Translations under genes and position numbers: made by a program
Shown: positions 52,901 through 63,363 of the stretch, piece after piece
Numbering within the stretch: the first letter of the stretch is position 1
Layout: each line of letters opens with the position of its first letter
DNA from: Lumbricus rubellus
Lineage: Eukaryota; Annelida; Clitellata; Crassiclitellata; Lumbricidae
Assembly (NCBI GenBank): GCA_945859605.1
Contig: OX243821.1
Coordinates: forward strand, 15,630,226-15,694,225
DNA: 64,000 nucleotides
Reading direction: 5' to 3'
Notes under the pieces: model-generated
The model's input: only the letters and a program-made list of their open reading frames with translations
Told to the model about the DNA's origin: nothing
Database searches by the model: none

Positions 52901-55900
52901 TCACAGGAGCTACATCTGCATGCTAAGGCTTATATTAGTTTTTTTTGGATTGAACTCAAAACTGTGTTTTCTTGCCGTGCTAGAATCGGGAGCGCTTCCG
53001 AGTAGTCCCCTTGAATAAATGAATGAATGAATGACAGTAACCTGTCTGTCGTCCTTGCAAAGCCAGTAGCTGGCGAGTAAGTGGTAAGCCTCAGCATTCT
53101 CTGCGTCGATTTCCACCGCTTTCTCCAGACTCTCTCTACATCTCACTTCCGCATCTTCTTCAAAGCTAAACAGAAAATCACAAAACAGTCAATCACTCAC
53201 TTTCCCAATTAATAAATCAATTGATTGTTCAGTTAAGTAATTAATATGAAAAAAGGCAATCACTACTTTTGCTGTTTACCGTGTAATTGTCATGTCATGT
53301 GCCGATTGTTTGATCTGGGAACAATAAATGAATTTGAATTGAAAATAGATAATTAAAAATAACAACAATAATCACACAGACACTAGATATTACATGTACA
53401 AAAACATACAAGCCCACTTAAATAGACACACAAACAAGCATGCATAAACTCATTACTGAACATACCAAGCATCTGTTAGAAATATCTCTCCTATGGCACA
53501 GTAGGCACTTGAGATGTCGTGCTGAGAAATATCGCATACGGGTTCCTTGCTCTTCGCGCTCGCTTCTACTGATTCTACCTCAGCCTCTGCCTTCCCGGTG
53601 ACCTTAATAAAATTACTCAGAAGATCAACTAAATGTCAACAAATTGCTTATCAATTGATTGATTTTGTGATTGGCTGAAGACTGATTGATAGACAGCAAT
53701 CAGACTGAATGATTGAAAGTAAGTAAGTATACACTGTGTCCGGATAAATTCCAAGGTAAATATAAAAATAATTAGTAAACATTGATAGATTTTTAAAATT
53801 CCAGAAACACTTTAATCCGGAAATATTATGGAACTATAATTTATGTTCGAAATGTCCGCCATTGGCTTCCACGCATGCTTCGAGACGTACACGCCACTGA
53901 CTAACAGCAGCATCGACGAGTTCATCCCAAGCATTAGCAATTCGCTCGCGGAGTTCTTCGATGTTTCTGACCTTTATCTTGTATACTTTCTCTTGCATTA
54001 CTAATAAATTACAAAGAATTTTATTGGTAATTATGTACGGATCAAAAAGGTTTTAAAATTTTCTAATTGATTATTATCTACTATAGTTTTTTCATTCAAA
54101 TATTAGAGCCTTGGAATTTATCCGGACACAGTGTATATTCTTTATTACTCCCCTTGCAGATGCTCAATGGGATATACAACATAAAAACGTTGTTTTAATA
54201 AATATTATATCAAAATATTATTAAGCAAACTTATTGTTATTATCATTGTCAGAATATATCAAATTGCAGGACTGCGGAATGAGTTTTGCTAAAATATACT
54301 CATTTTCTGTTTAATTTAATAATTTGTACGCTTAAATCTAAACAATAATATTGAAGCCTATCCATGTAAGCAGTTGCATACTGGAAATTGGGGTGCAAAT
54401 CTGTTTAAGCTGTTGCTTTTGAAGGGCCCTGTTTGTAATTAACAATTATTTGTTTGATATACAAGTAAAATAATCAAACATCTATCCACAATGACATCTA
54501 GAAGCAATAATTAATAATCAAAAAATTATGTGTCTGATTGATAAATGAATGACCTATTGATTTTGATAAGGCACCTGGAACTCGGCAAGCCTTTTAGTCA
54601 TGAGTTCAATTCCTTTCTGATAGTACTGGATTGCTTCTAAACCAGACGACAGCTGACCCAGATACATGTACTTAACATGACCCACTTCCGGAGAGTGCTC
54701 CACGGCTTTCTTGTAACACTAGATGAAGAAGAAAACAAACTATATCAAACAAATTGACATTGCTGATCTATCAAAAATGAGATAAGGTTATGAAAAATAA
54801 TACAATGTAATGTACGACTTATTAAGGTAAAATAGGCTGAAGTAAGGTCACTTCTGCAAGCAATACAATACACTGCAATATGTACAGCTAAATGTGAGGT
54901 CAGAGGGGAACACGAATAATCTCTTAACAAACTGAGTTTACTAGTATATTAAAGTTGGACAACCAATTTAGGAAATATACACATACTGGAACAGGCAAGT
55001 TTTCAGTTTAGAACGAAAGGCAATGCAATGCAATGTCAGGTAATTATGAAGATAAGATGAAAAAGTAATTTAATACGAAGATAAAATGAACCAATTCTAA
55101 TGGTAAGGTTGTTTTTCATCACTTCCTTGGCTCGCATTCCCAACAGGCTAAATATTCCACATCTCTTCAGATTTCTGTCAGCTTGGCTTCTTGGTAATTT
55201 TAGCATTATATAAATAATTTTTCTTAGCAGTCAATGCAGTGCTGTTTTTAAGGAATTTTAGAACTGCACAACCCCTTCTTTCCTTTCCCATCTTCCATGG
55301 TAAATTACTTCCAATTGGAGAAAAATGACCCATTGGCTAGTTTAACTGTTCAGAAGTGCTTCTACAACTGCACAAATCCATTTAGAACTGCACATTTTGT
55401 GTACAACTGCACGTTAAAAAAGCCCCGAGTCACTGGCCATCTAGGTAAGCTGATACTTTGCAGCAGTTTTCCCCCCATTATTTAGCTATTATAATGGTGC
55501 CATAGGAGTCATTTGATTAGGCTGAAGCAAGTTCATGAGATTCTAGTGTCAAGCATAAAGCAGTTCGAAATATATACATACAGTTTTCGCTAGGTCGACA
55601 TCTCCCGCCTGAAGGAAGAGAAGACCGGACATTTCGAGCCCCCTGCAGTTGACCGAGTCAATTTCAAGCGCTCGCTGGCAAAACCGCCGAGCCATGTCAT
55701 GTTCGAAGGTTTCGAGATATTCGTCGGCTTTATCTAAAAGTTCATCTGCAGAATATTTCGATGTAACATTACTCGTGACTTTGTCTGGCGCTGACGATTT
55801 CTCTGTAAATGGAAAACAAAGGTTGTTACTAACAACTTGTTAGTAATGAAAAAAGTGCTTCAGGAGGTCCTTAAAAAAATACATGTTAAGTGACATCAGA

Positions 55901-56411
55901 GGCTCATTAGATCAATGTATTAATGCATTTATATGCACGAGAGTTGACTATGGCAGTGCCATCTATGCGGGCTTAACCCTTTCACGCATTAATAAGTTAC
56001 AATCTGTCCTTAATGCTGCGGCTCGCCAGATTGGCGGCATACCAAAGTTTGGACTTATATCAAATTTTATACGGGAGGAACTGCACTGGTTGCCTATGCA
56101 AAAACCGATTGAGTTTAAGATTCTAGTGCTGGTGCGTAGTTCCCACAACGGAATTTAGAGAAGGTAGGCCTACACATTTCCGCTCTCACACCATTCTCCG
56201 GAAAGTTCATCTGCAGAATATTCAGTATAAATATTCTGATCGAGATGGCGGCACCATTAAATCTATAATCATTATGAATTTTTAGGTTCAAAATTCGGAC
56301 ACGTGAGACTTGAGCGATAATGTGTGTTCCAGTAACAATTGCGAAAATAAACAACTTACCTTCCGTTCTGGCAGCCTTTCTAAGTTTAGAACCTTTAGAT
56401 TTCTTTCCCAT
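46903..56411 (-). CDS. ACL4: TPR protein, probable RPL4 assembly chaperone Acl4 (11 exons, 393 aa)
   Basis: In yeast, Acl4 captures new ribosomal protein uL4 (Rpl4) and escorts it to pre-ribosomes. Exons on the minus strand: 56360-56411, 55582-55802, 54575-54718, 53466-53602, 53042-53165, 52238-52336, 51340-51408, 49162-49215, 48614-48700, 47818-47893, 46903-47021. All phases agree. It begins MGKKSKGSKLRKAAR, a basic start. TPR-like helices run from about residue 36 to 345 (ADEYLETFEHDMARRFCQRA, AYCAIGEIFL, AEAYHLLASYWL, VWYLLAWLNYLRG). The tail (355-393) is highly acidic (EEEEQIDDDEDGE). Length, TPR content and acidic tail match yeast Acl4 (387 aa). The family call rests on these features; another TPR chaperone is possible. 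It is head to head with MRPL41. Confidence 0.85.
47961..48180 (+). mobile_element. tRNA-derived SINE (family A)
   Basis: GGGGCGTGGTGGTGCAGTGG, then CGGGTTCGAATCCACC, then GGGCAGGTCCTTCACTCGC and GGGAGCGCTTCTGAGTAG. In an Acl4-like intron, antisense to the gene. Confidence 0.85.
49466..49530 (+). mobile_element. retroposon tail with stem-loop and ATGA tail
   Basis: GGGAGCGCCTCTGACTAGGG then GCGCTATATAAG and AATGAATG repeats. The loop is only four bases here. Confidence 0.65.
49648..51314. mobile_element. 1667-bp hAT-type element inserted beside a splice donor
   Basis: Left end CAGTGCTGTCCAACCATTTT, right end ACGTTGGACAGCACTG. The duplication ATATAAAG is exact (49640-49647 and 51315-51322). 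Inner GGGCCGC repeats pair near both ends. No transposase was seen. Its right duplication ends 17 bases into the intron that follows Acl4-like exon 7 (donor at 51339). Confidence 0.92.
50333..51154 (+). mobile_element. possible solo LTR nested inside the hAT element
   Basis: Starts TGTAACGGTTG and is flanked by GACAT (50328-50332) and GACAA (51155-51159), an imperfect 5-bp duplication. It contains a clear TATA box (GTATAAAATAG, 50732-50742) and a later AT-rich region before a GC-richer end, the order seen in retrotransposon LTRs. It does not end in a clean CA, so the boundaries are uncertain. No internal retroviral genes are present. Confidence 0.35.
51679..51899. mobile_element. 221-bp MITE with 8-bp duplication, inside a SINE remnant
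   Basis: Left end CATAGGCGTACGAG, right end CTCCCGTACACCTATG. The duplication GCTGCAAG is exact (51671-51678 and 51900-51907). The interior has C and G runs. The right flank (GCTGCAAGGCGACAAACATA, then CCCATTACACCA) is the reversed head of SINE family A. Confidence 0.8.
51930..52200. mobile_element. truncated hAT-type element
   Basis: Starts with the typical hAT end CAGCGGTTCCCAACC followed by TGTGGCCCGCC. A diverged GTGGGCCCCTAATG / GTGGCCCTAATGTC region follows, but no matching right end is found before the exon at 52238. Confidence 0.55.
52389..52870 (+). repeat. 140-bp direct repeat flanking a MITE
   Basis: 52389-52531 and 52726-52870 are diverged copies (CAAATGACGTTTATAT, AAAAAGTTGACGTGCTCATG, ACACAGAGAAGGATCAAAA). 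The MITE at 52532-52725 sits exactly between them. Confidence 0.85.
52532..52725 (+). mobile_element. 194-bp hAT-type MITE, CAGGGCTTTTTTAACG family
   Basis: Left end CAGGGCTTTTTTAACGTG, right end CCTTAAAAACAGCCCTG. The two flanks do not match as an 8-bp duplication. Interior words match the copies at 18307 and 55237. Confidence 0.8.
53732..54133. mobile_element. 402-bp mariner/Tc1-type deletion derivative
   Basis: Perfect 25-bp inverted ends beginning CACTGTGTCCGGATAAATTC, each flanked by TA (53730-53731 and 54134-54135). Only the last part of a transposase gene remains inside. It lies in an Acl4-like intron, with the transposase remnant on the same strand as the gene. Confidence 0.9.
53834..53998 (-). 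pseudogene. C-terminal remnant of a mariner/Tc1-type transposase
   Basis: 54 codons to a TAG: NIEELRERIANAWDELVDA, then QWRVRLEACVEANGGHFEH. The LRERI..AW and RL..C...NGGHFEH pattern is the usual end of mariner/IS630-type transposases. The catalytic DDE core is absent, so the element could move only with help from another copy. Confidence 0.85.
54136..54574. other. AT-rich intron, nothing recognised
   Basis: Part of the Acl4-like intron between 53602 and 54575. No repeat ends or coding sequence seen. Confidence 0.5.
55237..55427 (-). mobile_element. MITE of the CAGGGCTTTTTTAACG family, third copy
   Basis: CAGTGCTGTTTTTAAGG at one end and CACGTTAAAAAAGCCCCG at the other, with the shared interior of the copies at 18307 and 52532. 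In an Acl4-like intron. Confidence 0.75.
55883..56158 (+). pseudogene. LINE reverse-transcriptase fragment
   Basis: The open frame gives AFICTRVDYGSAIYAGL, then INKLQSVLNAAARQIGG and EELHWLPMQKPIEFKILVLV. This is the well-known C-terminal RT segment (SRLDYCNSL, LQRVQNAAAR, LHWLPV..RI.FKI) of CR1/Jockey-like non-LTR retrotransposons. It is a fragment with no start or endonuclease, in Acl4-like intron 1 and antisense to the gene. Confidence 0.88.
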
Positions 56412-57084
56412 TTTGGCAAACTATGACAATACAAACTAACAAAATGTCAACAGTTAATCCCGATTAAATTTGGACACACGGCCCTACAACACACGCTATA
56501 CAACAAGTTTGCTTTCATATACTTACTTTAGTAAAACCTCAGTAAGTTAGTAAGTACAAGGCTAAGCACTTTCACATTTAGATTGTGTGCATAGAGATTT
56601 GCTCGCTGTACCTCAGCAGAGTTTTAAAAGACAGAAGTTGTCACCATTTAGTTTTAAATTAAAACTTAAAAGGCAGTTGAGTTCAAAAATAAATTCATGG
56701 GAAACAACTGTAGAGTTTGCATCTGGTGCGAACAAAATTGTGCTGAGTACAGAGGAGAGGTGAACAAATTATCATTTTCGTACGATCTAATTCATGACAG
56801 AAAACCATATAAAGTTTCGTTTTATATGTTGTGGCACATAAAACAATATCCGGAGTGCACGTTCATTTCCAAACAATATCTAGAGAGGCGACCTACATGC
56901 ACCATCTGTTAATTAAATGGGAAACGACAATAAGTCAGAGATTAGAGCACGCTTTGTAAAAACAAGATTGACATACTTATTTACGTCAGTAGTATAGCAT
57001 GGAACCAGCTTATATCATTACCGAGATTCCGAGAAGGTCTTTCTGTAAAACGGATTTGCTCGCCGTGCTCGGATATTCATAAAA
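56412..57084. promoter_or_regulatory. divergent promoter region between the Acl4-like gene and MRPL41
   Basis: 673 bp between two start codons on opposite strands. No TATA box is clear. A 71-codon open frame inside it is listed separately. Confidence 0.5.
56697..56912 (+). CDS. unrecognised 71-aa Cys-rich open frame (doubtful)
   Basis: Begins with ATG: MGNNCRVCIWCEQNCAEYRG, and ends CTIC before TAA. It has a C-x2-C-x2-C-x3-C group at the start and a C-x2-C at the end, which could bind metal. It sits 172 bp upstream of MRPL41 on the same strand. I know no such family, and a chance frame in AT-rich DNA is quite possible. Confidence 0.15.
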   Translation: MGNNCRVCIWCEQNCAEYRGEVNKLSFSYDLIHDRKPYKVSFYMLWHIKQYPECTFISKQYLERRPTCTIC

Positions 57085-59465
57085 ATGCTTCTAAAATGGA
57101 CATTGTGCAATTTATCAAAAGCATCGCAGATTCGAATCATTGAACAGATTCACAATCATCGTCTCTTCGTAACTTCGTCTGTCGTAAACGGACGAAAGTC
57201 TAGAGATCCGTACGATCGTCGTTTCGGCATTCGCCCTAGTGATGCTGGCCCCAACAAACCAGGCGGTTCAAAGGAACTGGCTTCAAAGTTGGGTCGAGAG
57301 ACTTACCGTAAGTCAAAGTTGTTTTGTTCAAATTTAAAAAACATTGATCGTATTTGACAGGAATATAATACGATGATATTCATTCTCTCGTTATATAATG
57401 ATGTAACATTCAACTAAAATCAGCTGGTATAAATGAGACTTGCTTCCAATTACAAACCTTTAGCAAGTGAAAATGAGGGATGAAGTGCTGAACAAGTGGA
57501 TTTTTGGAGACACTTGTAGATAATGATAGTCTTGAGCTTTTGCAAAGTAATTGGCGACGAATGCCGATGATTTAACATGAAGAGCATGTGTGCACGTGTG
57601 TGTGTGTATGTGTGTCAAGGCAATAACTGCCTCTGGAAGCTATGCTTAGATTTTTCAGGGCCCATCTAAACAGGTTTGTTTTAATCATGCACTGAAAAAT
57701 GTATGCTGATTCAAGTCAGACATAAATTACGTGCAATGGAAGGACTTTCAATAGGGAAACCATGATGCTCTCAAAATGATATTCCTGTGCACTCCTTGAT
57801 GAGTCCGAAAAATTAAATTCTTGGCTGTTTCTATAAACAATATAGCTGTAATTTCTGCGTAAAAACTCAGTGTTGTGACAAATATATTTATTTTATGGCC
57901 ATATTTTTATTGCCATAATTTATTATTATTCCAATGAAAGGTGCCAAACTGGGGAAAATTAAATTTTTGCTCTTTTATAGCCGTGATGATTGAAAGTTAC
58001 TTCCCACCTTCTTTATAATACAGACTTTGGACTAGCTCTACCTGAAAATTCAATGGCAAAGTTGCATGTAAGTGTATCTGTATTGTATCTGTAAATTTTT
58101 TTTGTTTTTGTTGCTTCAGTCGGAATGCCTCATTCTCAAGGAGTCCTCGACGTTGAAGGAAAATTTCATCCCGTCAAGGAAATGATACCAGAGTTTGTCG
58201 TGCCAGACTTAAAAGACTTCAAGGTTTTCTTACCATAATTATTGGCTCAGAAATGACTTGCTAGAGCCTCTGTAAAAGATCTGCAGCAAGTATGGCTTTG
58301 CCTTAATTTAGGCCTAAAAAAATAAATGTTGTGTTTCCGGTAACAGAGCTAAAAAATTGGGTAGGTAGGTCGGAAAATATTTTTATTTTGTAAAATATTT
58401 TTATGCAGTGACTATCCGAAAAAGTATACCCCACTAGTCTTTTTTGCACGCTGAAACAAAGTACGTGTTCTAAGCAAGTATAAACTGCCTATTTCCCGAC
58501 TGTCTGCACCTAAAACTGCTCTAGAAACAGTCCTATTAATTTCATTTTGTTGACGTTTCTTATGGTATGTCAATACAAATGTTAAAAAAAATTTTCTTTT
58601 TAAATTTAAATTTAAAAAAAATTTGGAATTTTTTTTTTTTTAAATAAAATTTTTGTAAAAAAATATTTGGGTCGCGGCCGTAAAAATGGGTCGGTCGGGT
58701 TACCGGAAACACAACAATTTTTTTTTACGCCTTACTGCATATTTGTGACACTGGGGTTCGGAAAAAAAATATTACACCAATGCACATGTACTGTTAGCAC
58801 ATCAGGTCAAATCAAATTAGATTTTTTTGGCAAGCAGCACAGGCAAATTTGCAGAAATATGTAAGCATATTAAACCAATGCACAAGTTGCACATGTTATG
58901 GTAACACATTTGGTTGCATGGCGACCCATAAGAGGTCTTTCAACCCCTATAGTATGTATGTATGTGCACTTGTTATAGCGCCCCTTCAAGCTCTCTCTAC
59001 TCAGAGGCGCTCCCGATGCAGAGCGGACACTGCATCAGAGTTTCACGCCGAAGCGCTGAGCAATTGTGAGTGAAGGACTTGCCCAAGGTCCTTACGCGGC
59101 GAGGTGAATTCGAACCTCGAACCTTCCGGCTCCAAGGCAATGACGCCACCACTACACCACCGCACCCCACAAAGAGGTGGGGAACCTGAGCAGTAAATAA
59201 GCAAAAATAACTATTTTGGTTTTCTTTTTATTGTTATTGTGGTTATACATTGTCGTAAATTGAGGTTATTTGTTGTCTTGAATTTCAGCTGAAGCCGTAC
59301 GTTTCGTATCGATGTGCTGACGTCAGACAGTCTGAGTTTACTGCGAGAGATCTTTTCGATGCAGCGATCGCCAACGATATCGTTGAGGAATACAAGGAGG
59401 GAAAGACGGACATTAAAACGATTGAAAAGAAAATCGAGGCTTTGAAGTCGCCTTCCAAACATTGA
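57085..59465 (+). CDS. MRPL41: mitochondrial large-subunit ribosomal protein L41 (3 exons, 167 aa)
   Basis: A component of the mitochondrial large ribosomal subunit (mL41). Exons: 57085-57307, 58120-58223, 59289-59465, phase consistent. The N-terminal 35 or so residues (HNHRLFVTSSVV) look like a mitochondrial targeting peptide. The family core is [20 protein letters not shown] followed by VSY, very close to human [20 protein letters not shown]. The C-terminus is rich in Lys and Glu (EEYKEGKTDIKTIEKKIEAL). Human MRPL41 is 137 aa; the extra length is N-terminal. Head to head with the Acl4-like gene. Confidence 0.92.
58311..58731. mobile_element. 421-bp Harbinger-type MITE, copy 2, TTA duplication
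   Basis: Same element as at 34651-35049: ends GGCCTAAAAAAATAAATG and TTTTTTTTTACGCC, inner GTGTTTCCGGTAAC inverted repeat. The flanks are TTA on both sides (58308-58310 and 58732-58734). Most differences from copy 1 are length changes in A/T runs. In MRPL41 intron 2. Confidence 0.87.
58961..59171 (-). mobile_element. tRNA-derived SINE (family A)
   Basis: Reverse orientation: tail TATAGCGCCCCTTCAAGC at the left, body, and head ACTACACCACCGCACCCCAC at the right. In MRPL41 intron 2. Confidence 0.85.
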
Positions 59466-60180
59466 TTGTGTTCGGACCTTGAGACAGATGGATTGTTATT
59501 GTTTGTAATGGTTGCTTGTGTGATTGAAATTTTGATTGAACATCCTTTTTGGTTATACGTGTCGCGGTGTGATGGTATGAGGCTTGTTAGTGAAGTGCGT
59601 GAACTAGGAAACATACCTAGAATTATTTTATGTCTCATTGATGCTCACATTGTCATGCAGGCTATGGGCGCCCACACAGAGGGGCAACAGGGCCCCTGGA
59701 GAAATGACACCCATATTTTCAACTACTACTTTTTGGTTATTAGCATATCTCTTTGCCAGAAAACACTAATTATACACAAAGTGAAGGTGATAAATACATT
59801 TAGAAACATCTATGCAAACTACCCATGTTCTTAATTTCCTGCTTTGTATTTTTCAAGCTATTGCTGATAAATATGACTGTGGCCATTGTGCATTGCCCCT
59901 CCTATAAAGATATCTGTAGGCACATATGCAAGCAGGGCATGCCAAGCAATGGTACACGGGAGAATAAATTCCTCAATGATTCACATCTTTAGCCGCTTGG
60001 CTGAGATATATCTGCACAGGCAGGTACATATTTTCCATCTGCACTGCAAATGGAAAATATGTCAGAAATAACCGTAAAAATGTGAAAATTTCTTGAGAAT
60101 GCTAACTGGATCATTTCCAAGGGTAGAAAATGGTAGCTGCTTGGTTAGAGTATCAAGCTGCCCGAGACATTTACTGTTTG
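59466..60180 (+). other. MRPL41 3' flank, no gene recognised
   Basis: Presumed 3' UTR then intergenic DNA. A possible element with weak inverted ends (GAGGGGCAACAGG near 59678, GCATTGCCCCTCC near 59890) was seen but not established. Confidence 0.4.
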
Positions 60181-60380
60181 TTTGTATGTGCACTTGTTAT
60201 AACGCCCCTTCAAGCTCGCTACTCAGAGGCGTTCCCGAATGCAGAGTGGACACTGCATCGGAGTTTCACGCCGAAGCGCTGAGCAATTGTGAGTGAAGGA
60301 CTTGCCCAAGGTCCTTATGTGGCAAGGTGGATTCAAACCTTCTGGCTCCAAGGCAACGACACCACCACCGCGCCCACAAC
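60181..60380 (-). mobile_element. tRNA-derived SINE (family A)
   Basis: TTATAACGCCCCTTCAAGC at the left, GAGTTTCACGCCGAAGCGCT inside, CACCACCGCGCCCAC at the right. The B-box region is damaged by a short deletion. Confidence 0.85.
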
Positions 60381-60852
60381 TGAGCAAATCCTTCACTCGG
60401 AGCTATCATGCTTGATCGTTAGTGTTATTTAATGTAATTATTTGAGAATAAAATAATATTATCTACTGCATTCTGGTTTACAACTTGCTCAAGATTGTCA
60501 TTCCAGAATTTTTTTAAATTCTCCAAAGAAATGCGATACATGATAGATCCTAAGTATGGCCTGTGGGGCAAAAAAACGGTTTTACCCATTCAAGGTTACA
60601 ACTAGTACTAGTGCTTCTGAGGATTCAGGAATGTAAATATGTCTGTTATTATTTGCCAATATAGGCCTATAATTAGAAAGTGTGGTGTTTTAAAGCGTAG
60701 GCAGGGAAACAGTAAGGACACCTGTGTTATAAACAAGCTAAACATAGACTGTGTTTCTAAGGCATCTTGGCTAAGGCGATTCATCCGCTTGGGTAACTAG
60801 CCAACTCAAGAGACCTATTAAAATTGTTGGGCCATAATTAGTACCACTAGTG

Positions 60853-62163
60853 CAGGGGTGCGCAACCTTTTCGTCAGCGTCGGCCGCATCAAAAACTCAC
60901 ATTCTTAACACGGCCGCCAGTGTTTAATCTAGCCCCCTCCTCTAAGGGGGGGGGGGGGGGCGGGGGCGGCAGGAAATTGACGGTTCTGGGTAGGGACCAA
61001 GAAGCGTCGGACGATCGCCGTTGCGCGTTACACCGAGATGGGGTTTAAATTGTTTTGAATTTCCACATTGCAATGGTAGCATTTCAAGCTGTCATCTAAA
61101 CAAAATTGCTGCACATTTTCAGTGCTGATAAGAATCACTGTGGTTTAAGACTTCAATAAATGTACTGAGGCCAACAATAATAATTTTCGGTGATATAGGC
61201 CTGCTGCTTGCGTTGTCCGCTTTTAGGATTTTTATGAGGCCTACTTCACTGCAGATAAGTCATTTCATCGATTGATTGTTAGCCGTCTCCACTACGAAAA
61301 ATCAGTTTCCCATTTCTCATAATTTGAAGGTTTTCTTCTCTTCCAATGTTCACTTTCTCTTCCGAGACATCACAATCAACAGCTGCCAGTTTGTGATTTG
61401 AACTAAGTTTACACTTTACAGAGAGAATACAGAAAAAATCTAATATTGATTCTCTTCTAGTCGCAGTGAGTGGGTGCATTCATGCAGTCAGGAAAATTAA
61501 CGTATGCTCAAGGTCTGAACCACATGCAGCTTTCTGCCCCACTTGTTTTGCATTCTGCCCTGTACAGATAATTTTGTAGCCTACATTGTAACCTAATATG
61601 CTTATAACGATCTGTGGTGTAAGTTTCATTGGTCACACTTTCTCCGGCCAGCAGCGGCCAGCTGACGGTCAGCCCGGTTCGTAGGCCCTACAATATAAAG
61701 ATCTTTCCACTCATTAGTGGAGTCGCCTAATCTTGGTCCGTAATTAGGCATATGAAATGATTGACTGTCCAGAGCTGGGCAGGCTATGGGATATTAATAG
61801 GTTACTCTGACGGGTTCTTTGACCTACATCTGGGGGATACGTTACACACGAAGCTGATACCTCTAAGATGCATACACAAATTGCACATGCGACAGACAAT
61901 GGGGTGACTGTGCGCGCGCTTAGCGTACGTGCGTGCTTCAAGTGAGAGTATTATAATTATAGGCTAATACCAGCAGACACTAAAAACACAAATTTCAACT
62001 AATTGCTTCACATAACCTTAGTTTTAAAATAATTGAATAAAAATATTTTTGAATTTATCTACAAACGGCCGCCAGTATGTTATAGTCAGATTTGTGTCCA
62101 CGGCCGCCAATAATTCCTCTCACGGCCGCATGCGGCCGTACGGCCGCAGGTTGCGCACCGCTG
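60853..62163. mobile_element. 1311-bp hAT-type element with exact 8-bp duplication
   Basis: Left end CAGGGGTGCGCAACCTTTTC, right end GGTTGCGCACCGCTG, with GGCCGC repeats at both ends. The duplication CACTAGTG is exact (60845-60852 and 62164-62171). No intact transposase. It includes a long G run near 60948. Confidence 0.92.
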
Positions 62164-62171
62164 CACTAGTG

Positions 62172-63255
62172 AGACAATGATAATTATTCATAATGATAAA
62201 TGATTTTGTATGTTTCAGGCGAATATGTGACCTGAATACGGTCTTCATAACCACCTATAATTAGACTAGTTGGGTTTTTGGCCCTAGTACTATACGGCTC
62301 ATGCATAAACTAACTGCTTGGAGAAAATACCGGTAGGACATTCCTAGTTGCAACCTTTGCTTTTGAGAAAAGACAACAACATAGCTTGAATGAAGTCGTG
62401 AGTGTAGGCCTATAGAGTTTTAATAGACAGCAAAATTAGACGTATTCATTTTCAACTTGAAGATAAAAGTTCAGAATTATTTCGAAAATCCGTCGATTGG
62501 ATGATTACTATATTGCTGCTCTTTGTTTTTACCTCGTTTGATGGGTTTTCTCTCTTACCCATGGAATTTTTGCACAGTCTCCTACAACTGATTCTGCTTA
62601 TTCTACCATTATTTATACATCATAATAACGGCGCTATGAAGTCATAAGTAGACCTACATGAAATGCATCTCCCTCCTTTTCCAAAGGCCTATAAACGTTG
62701 GCCTACTGTGTAACAGGCTTATTACCACTCGCGGACCTTCACGGAATCACGATAACCGCGTGACTGTCTGATAGGCCTACACATTATCTTCGCCTGCTAA
62801 AAGCCTAAAGCTGAGTGACAAACTGCATTCAGTGATTGTCCGAGTTTACACGTTAACTGGGCTTACAATGTAGATTGACTATGCGACTCTAAATATTATT
62901 AAACTCGCCTACGCAACTTACACGACAAGAAGCACGAATAAATCTTGAGGTCACCATTAGGCCTTGCCACCTACCCCTATAATAATAGGCCTACCTATTC
63001 TCAACCACCTACTAGGTCTAGGCCTAATAGGCCACTTGGCATCGAAAGTGATCGAATCAGCCTGGCGTTTATAGATCTGATCATCTGATTGAGGGAACTA
63101 AACTATGTTATCTATGTGAAGTTGGTTGTATCGACCGGATTGTTAAATAAAGGAAAATTATCATTACATTACACGACGAATGCGTAAGCCTTCTGCTGTT
63201 ATTTAAGCGCTATAAAATTGGTGTAAAGACGAGCAGGCCCAGCTGAAAGAGAGAG
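62172..63255. other. intergenic DNA rich in AGGCCTA words
   Basis: No gene or transposon recognised. Several AGGCCTA copies occur (for example near 62405, 62774, 62987, 63018). Confidence 0.45.
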
Positions 63256-63363
63256 ATGGCGGATGATAGCGCAATGATGGCGGACAAACTGTTTTCTTAG
63301 TCGAGTCGAAAAATCGGCATCTAATCCATCCATGACAGACGATATTTCGCGTTCTGCCTACAC
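63256..63363 (+). CDS. possible 5' exon of a gene continuing beyond the window
   Basis: GAGATGGCGGATGATAGC begins a 14-codon upstream frame (63256-63300). Then ATGACAGACGATATTTCGCG starts at 63332 and reads MTDDISRSAYT until CACGTAAGCC, a good splice donor at 63364. Two ATGGCGG words resemble YY1-type sites found at many animal transcription starts. The product is unknown. Confidence 0.3.

Noticed and set aside
59640..59935. hAT-like MITE in the MRPL41 3' flank
   Set aside because: Candidate ends match only weakly and no target duplication could be found.
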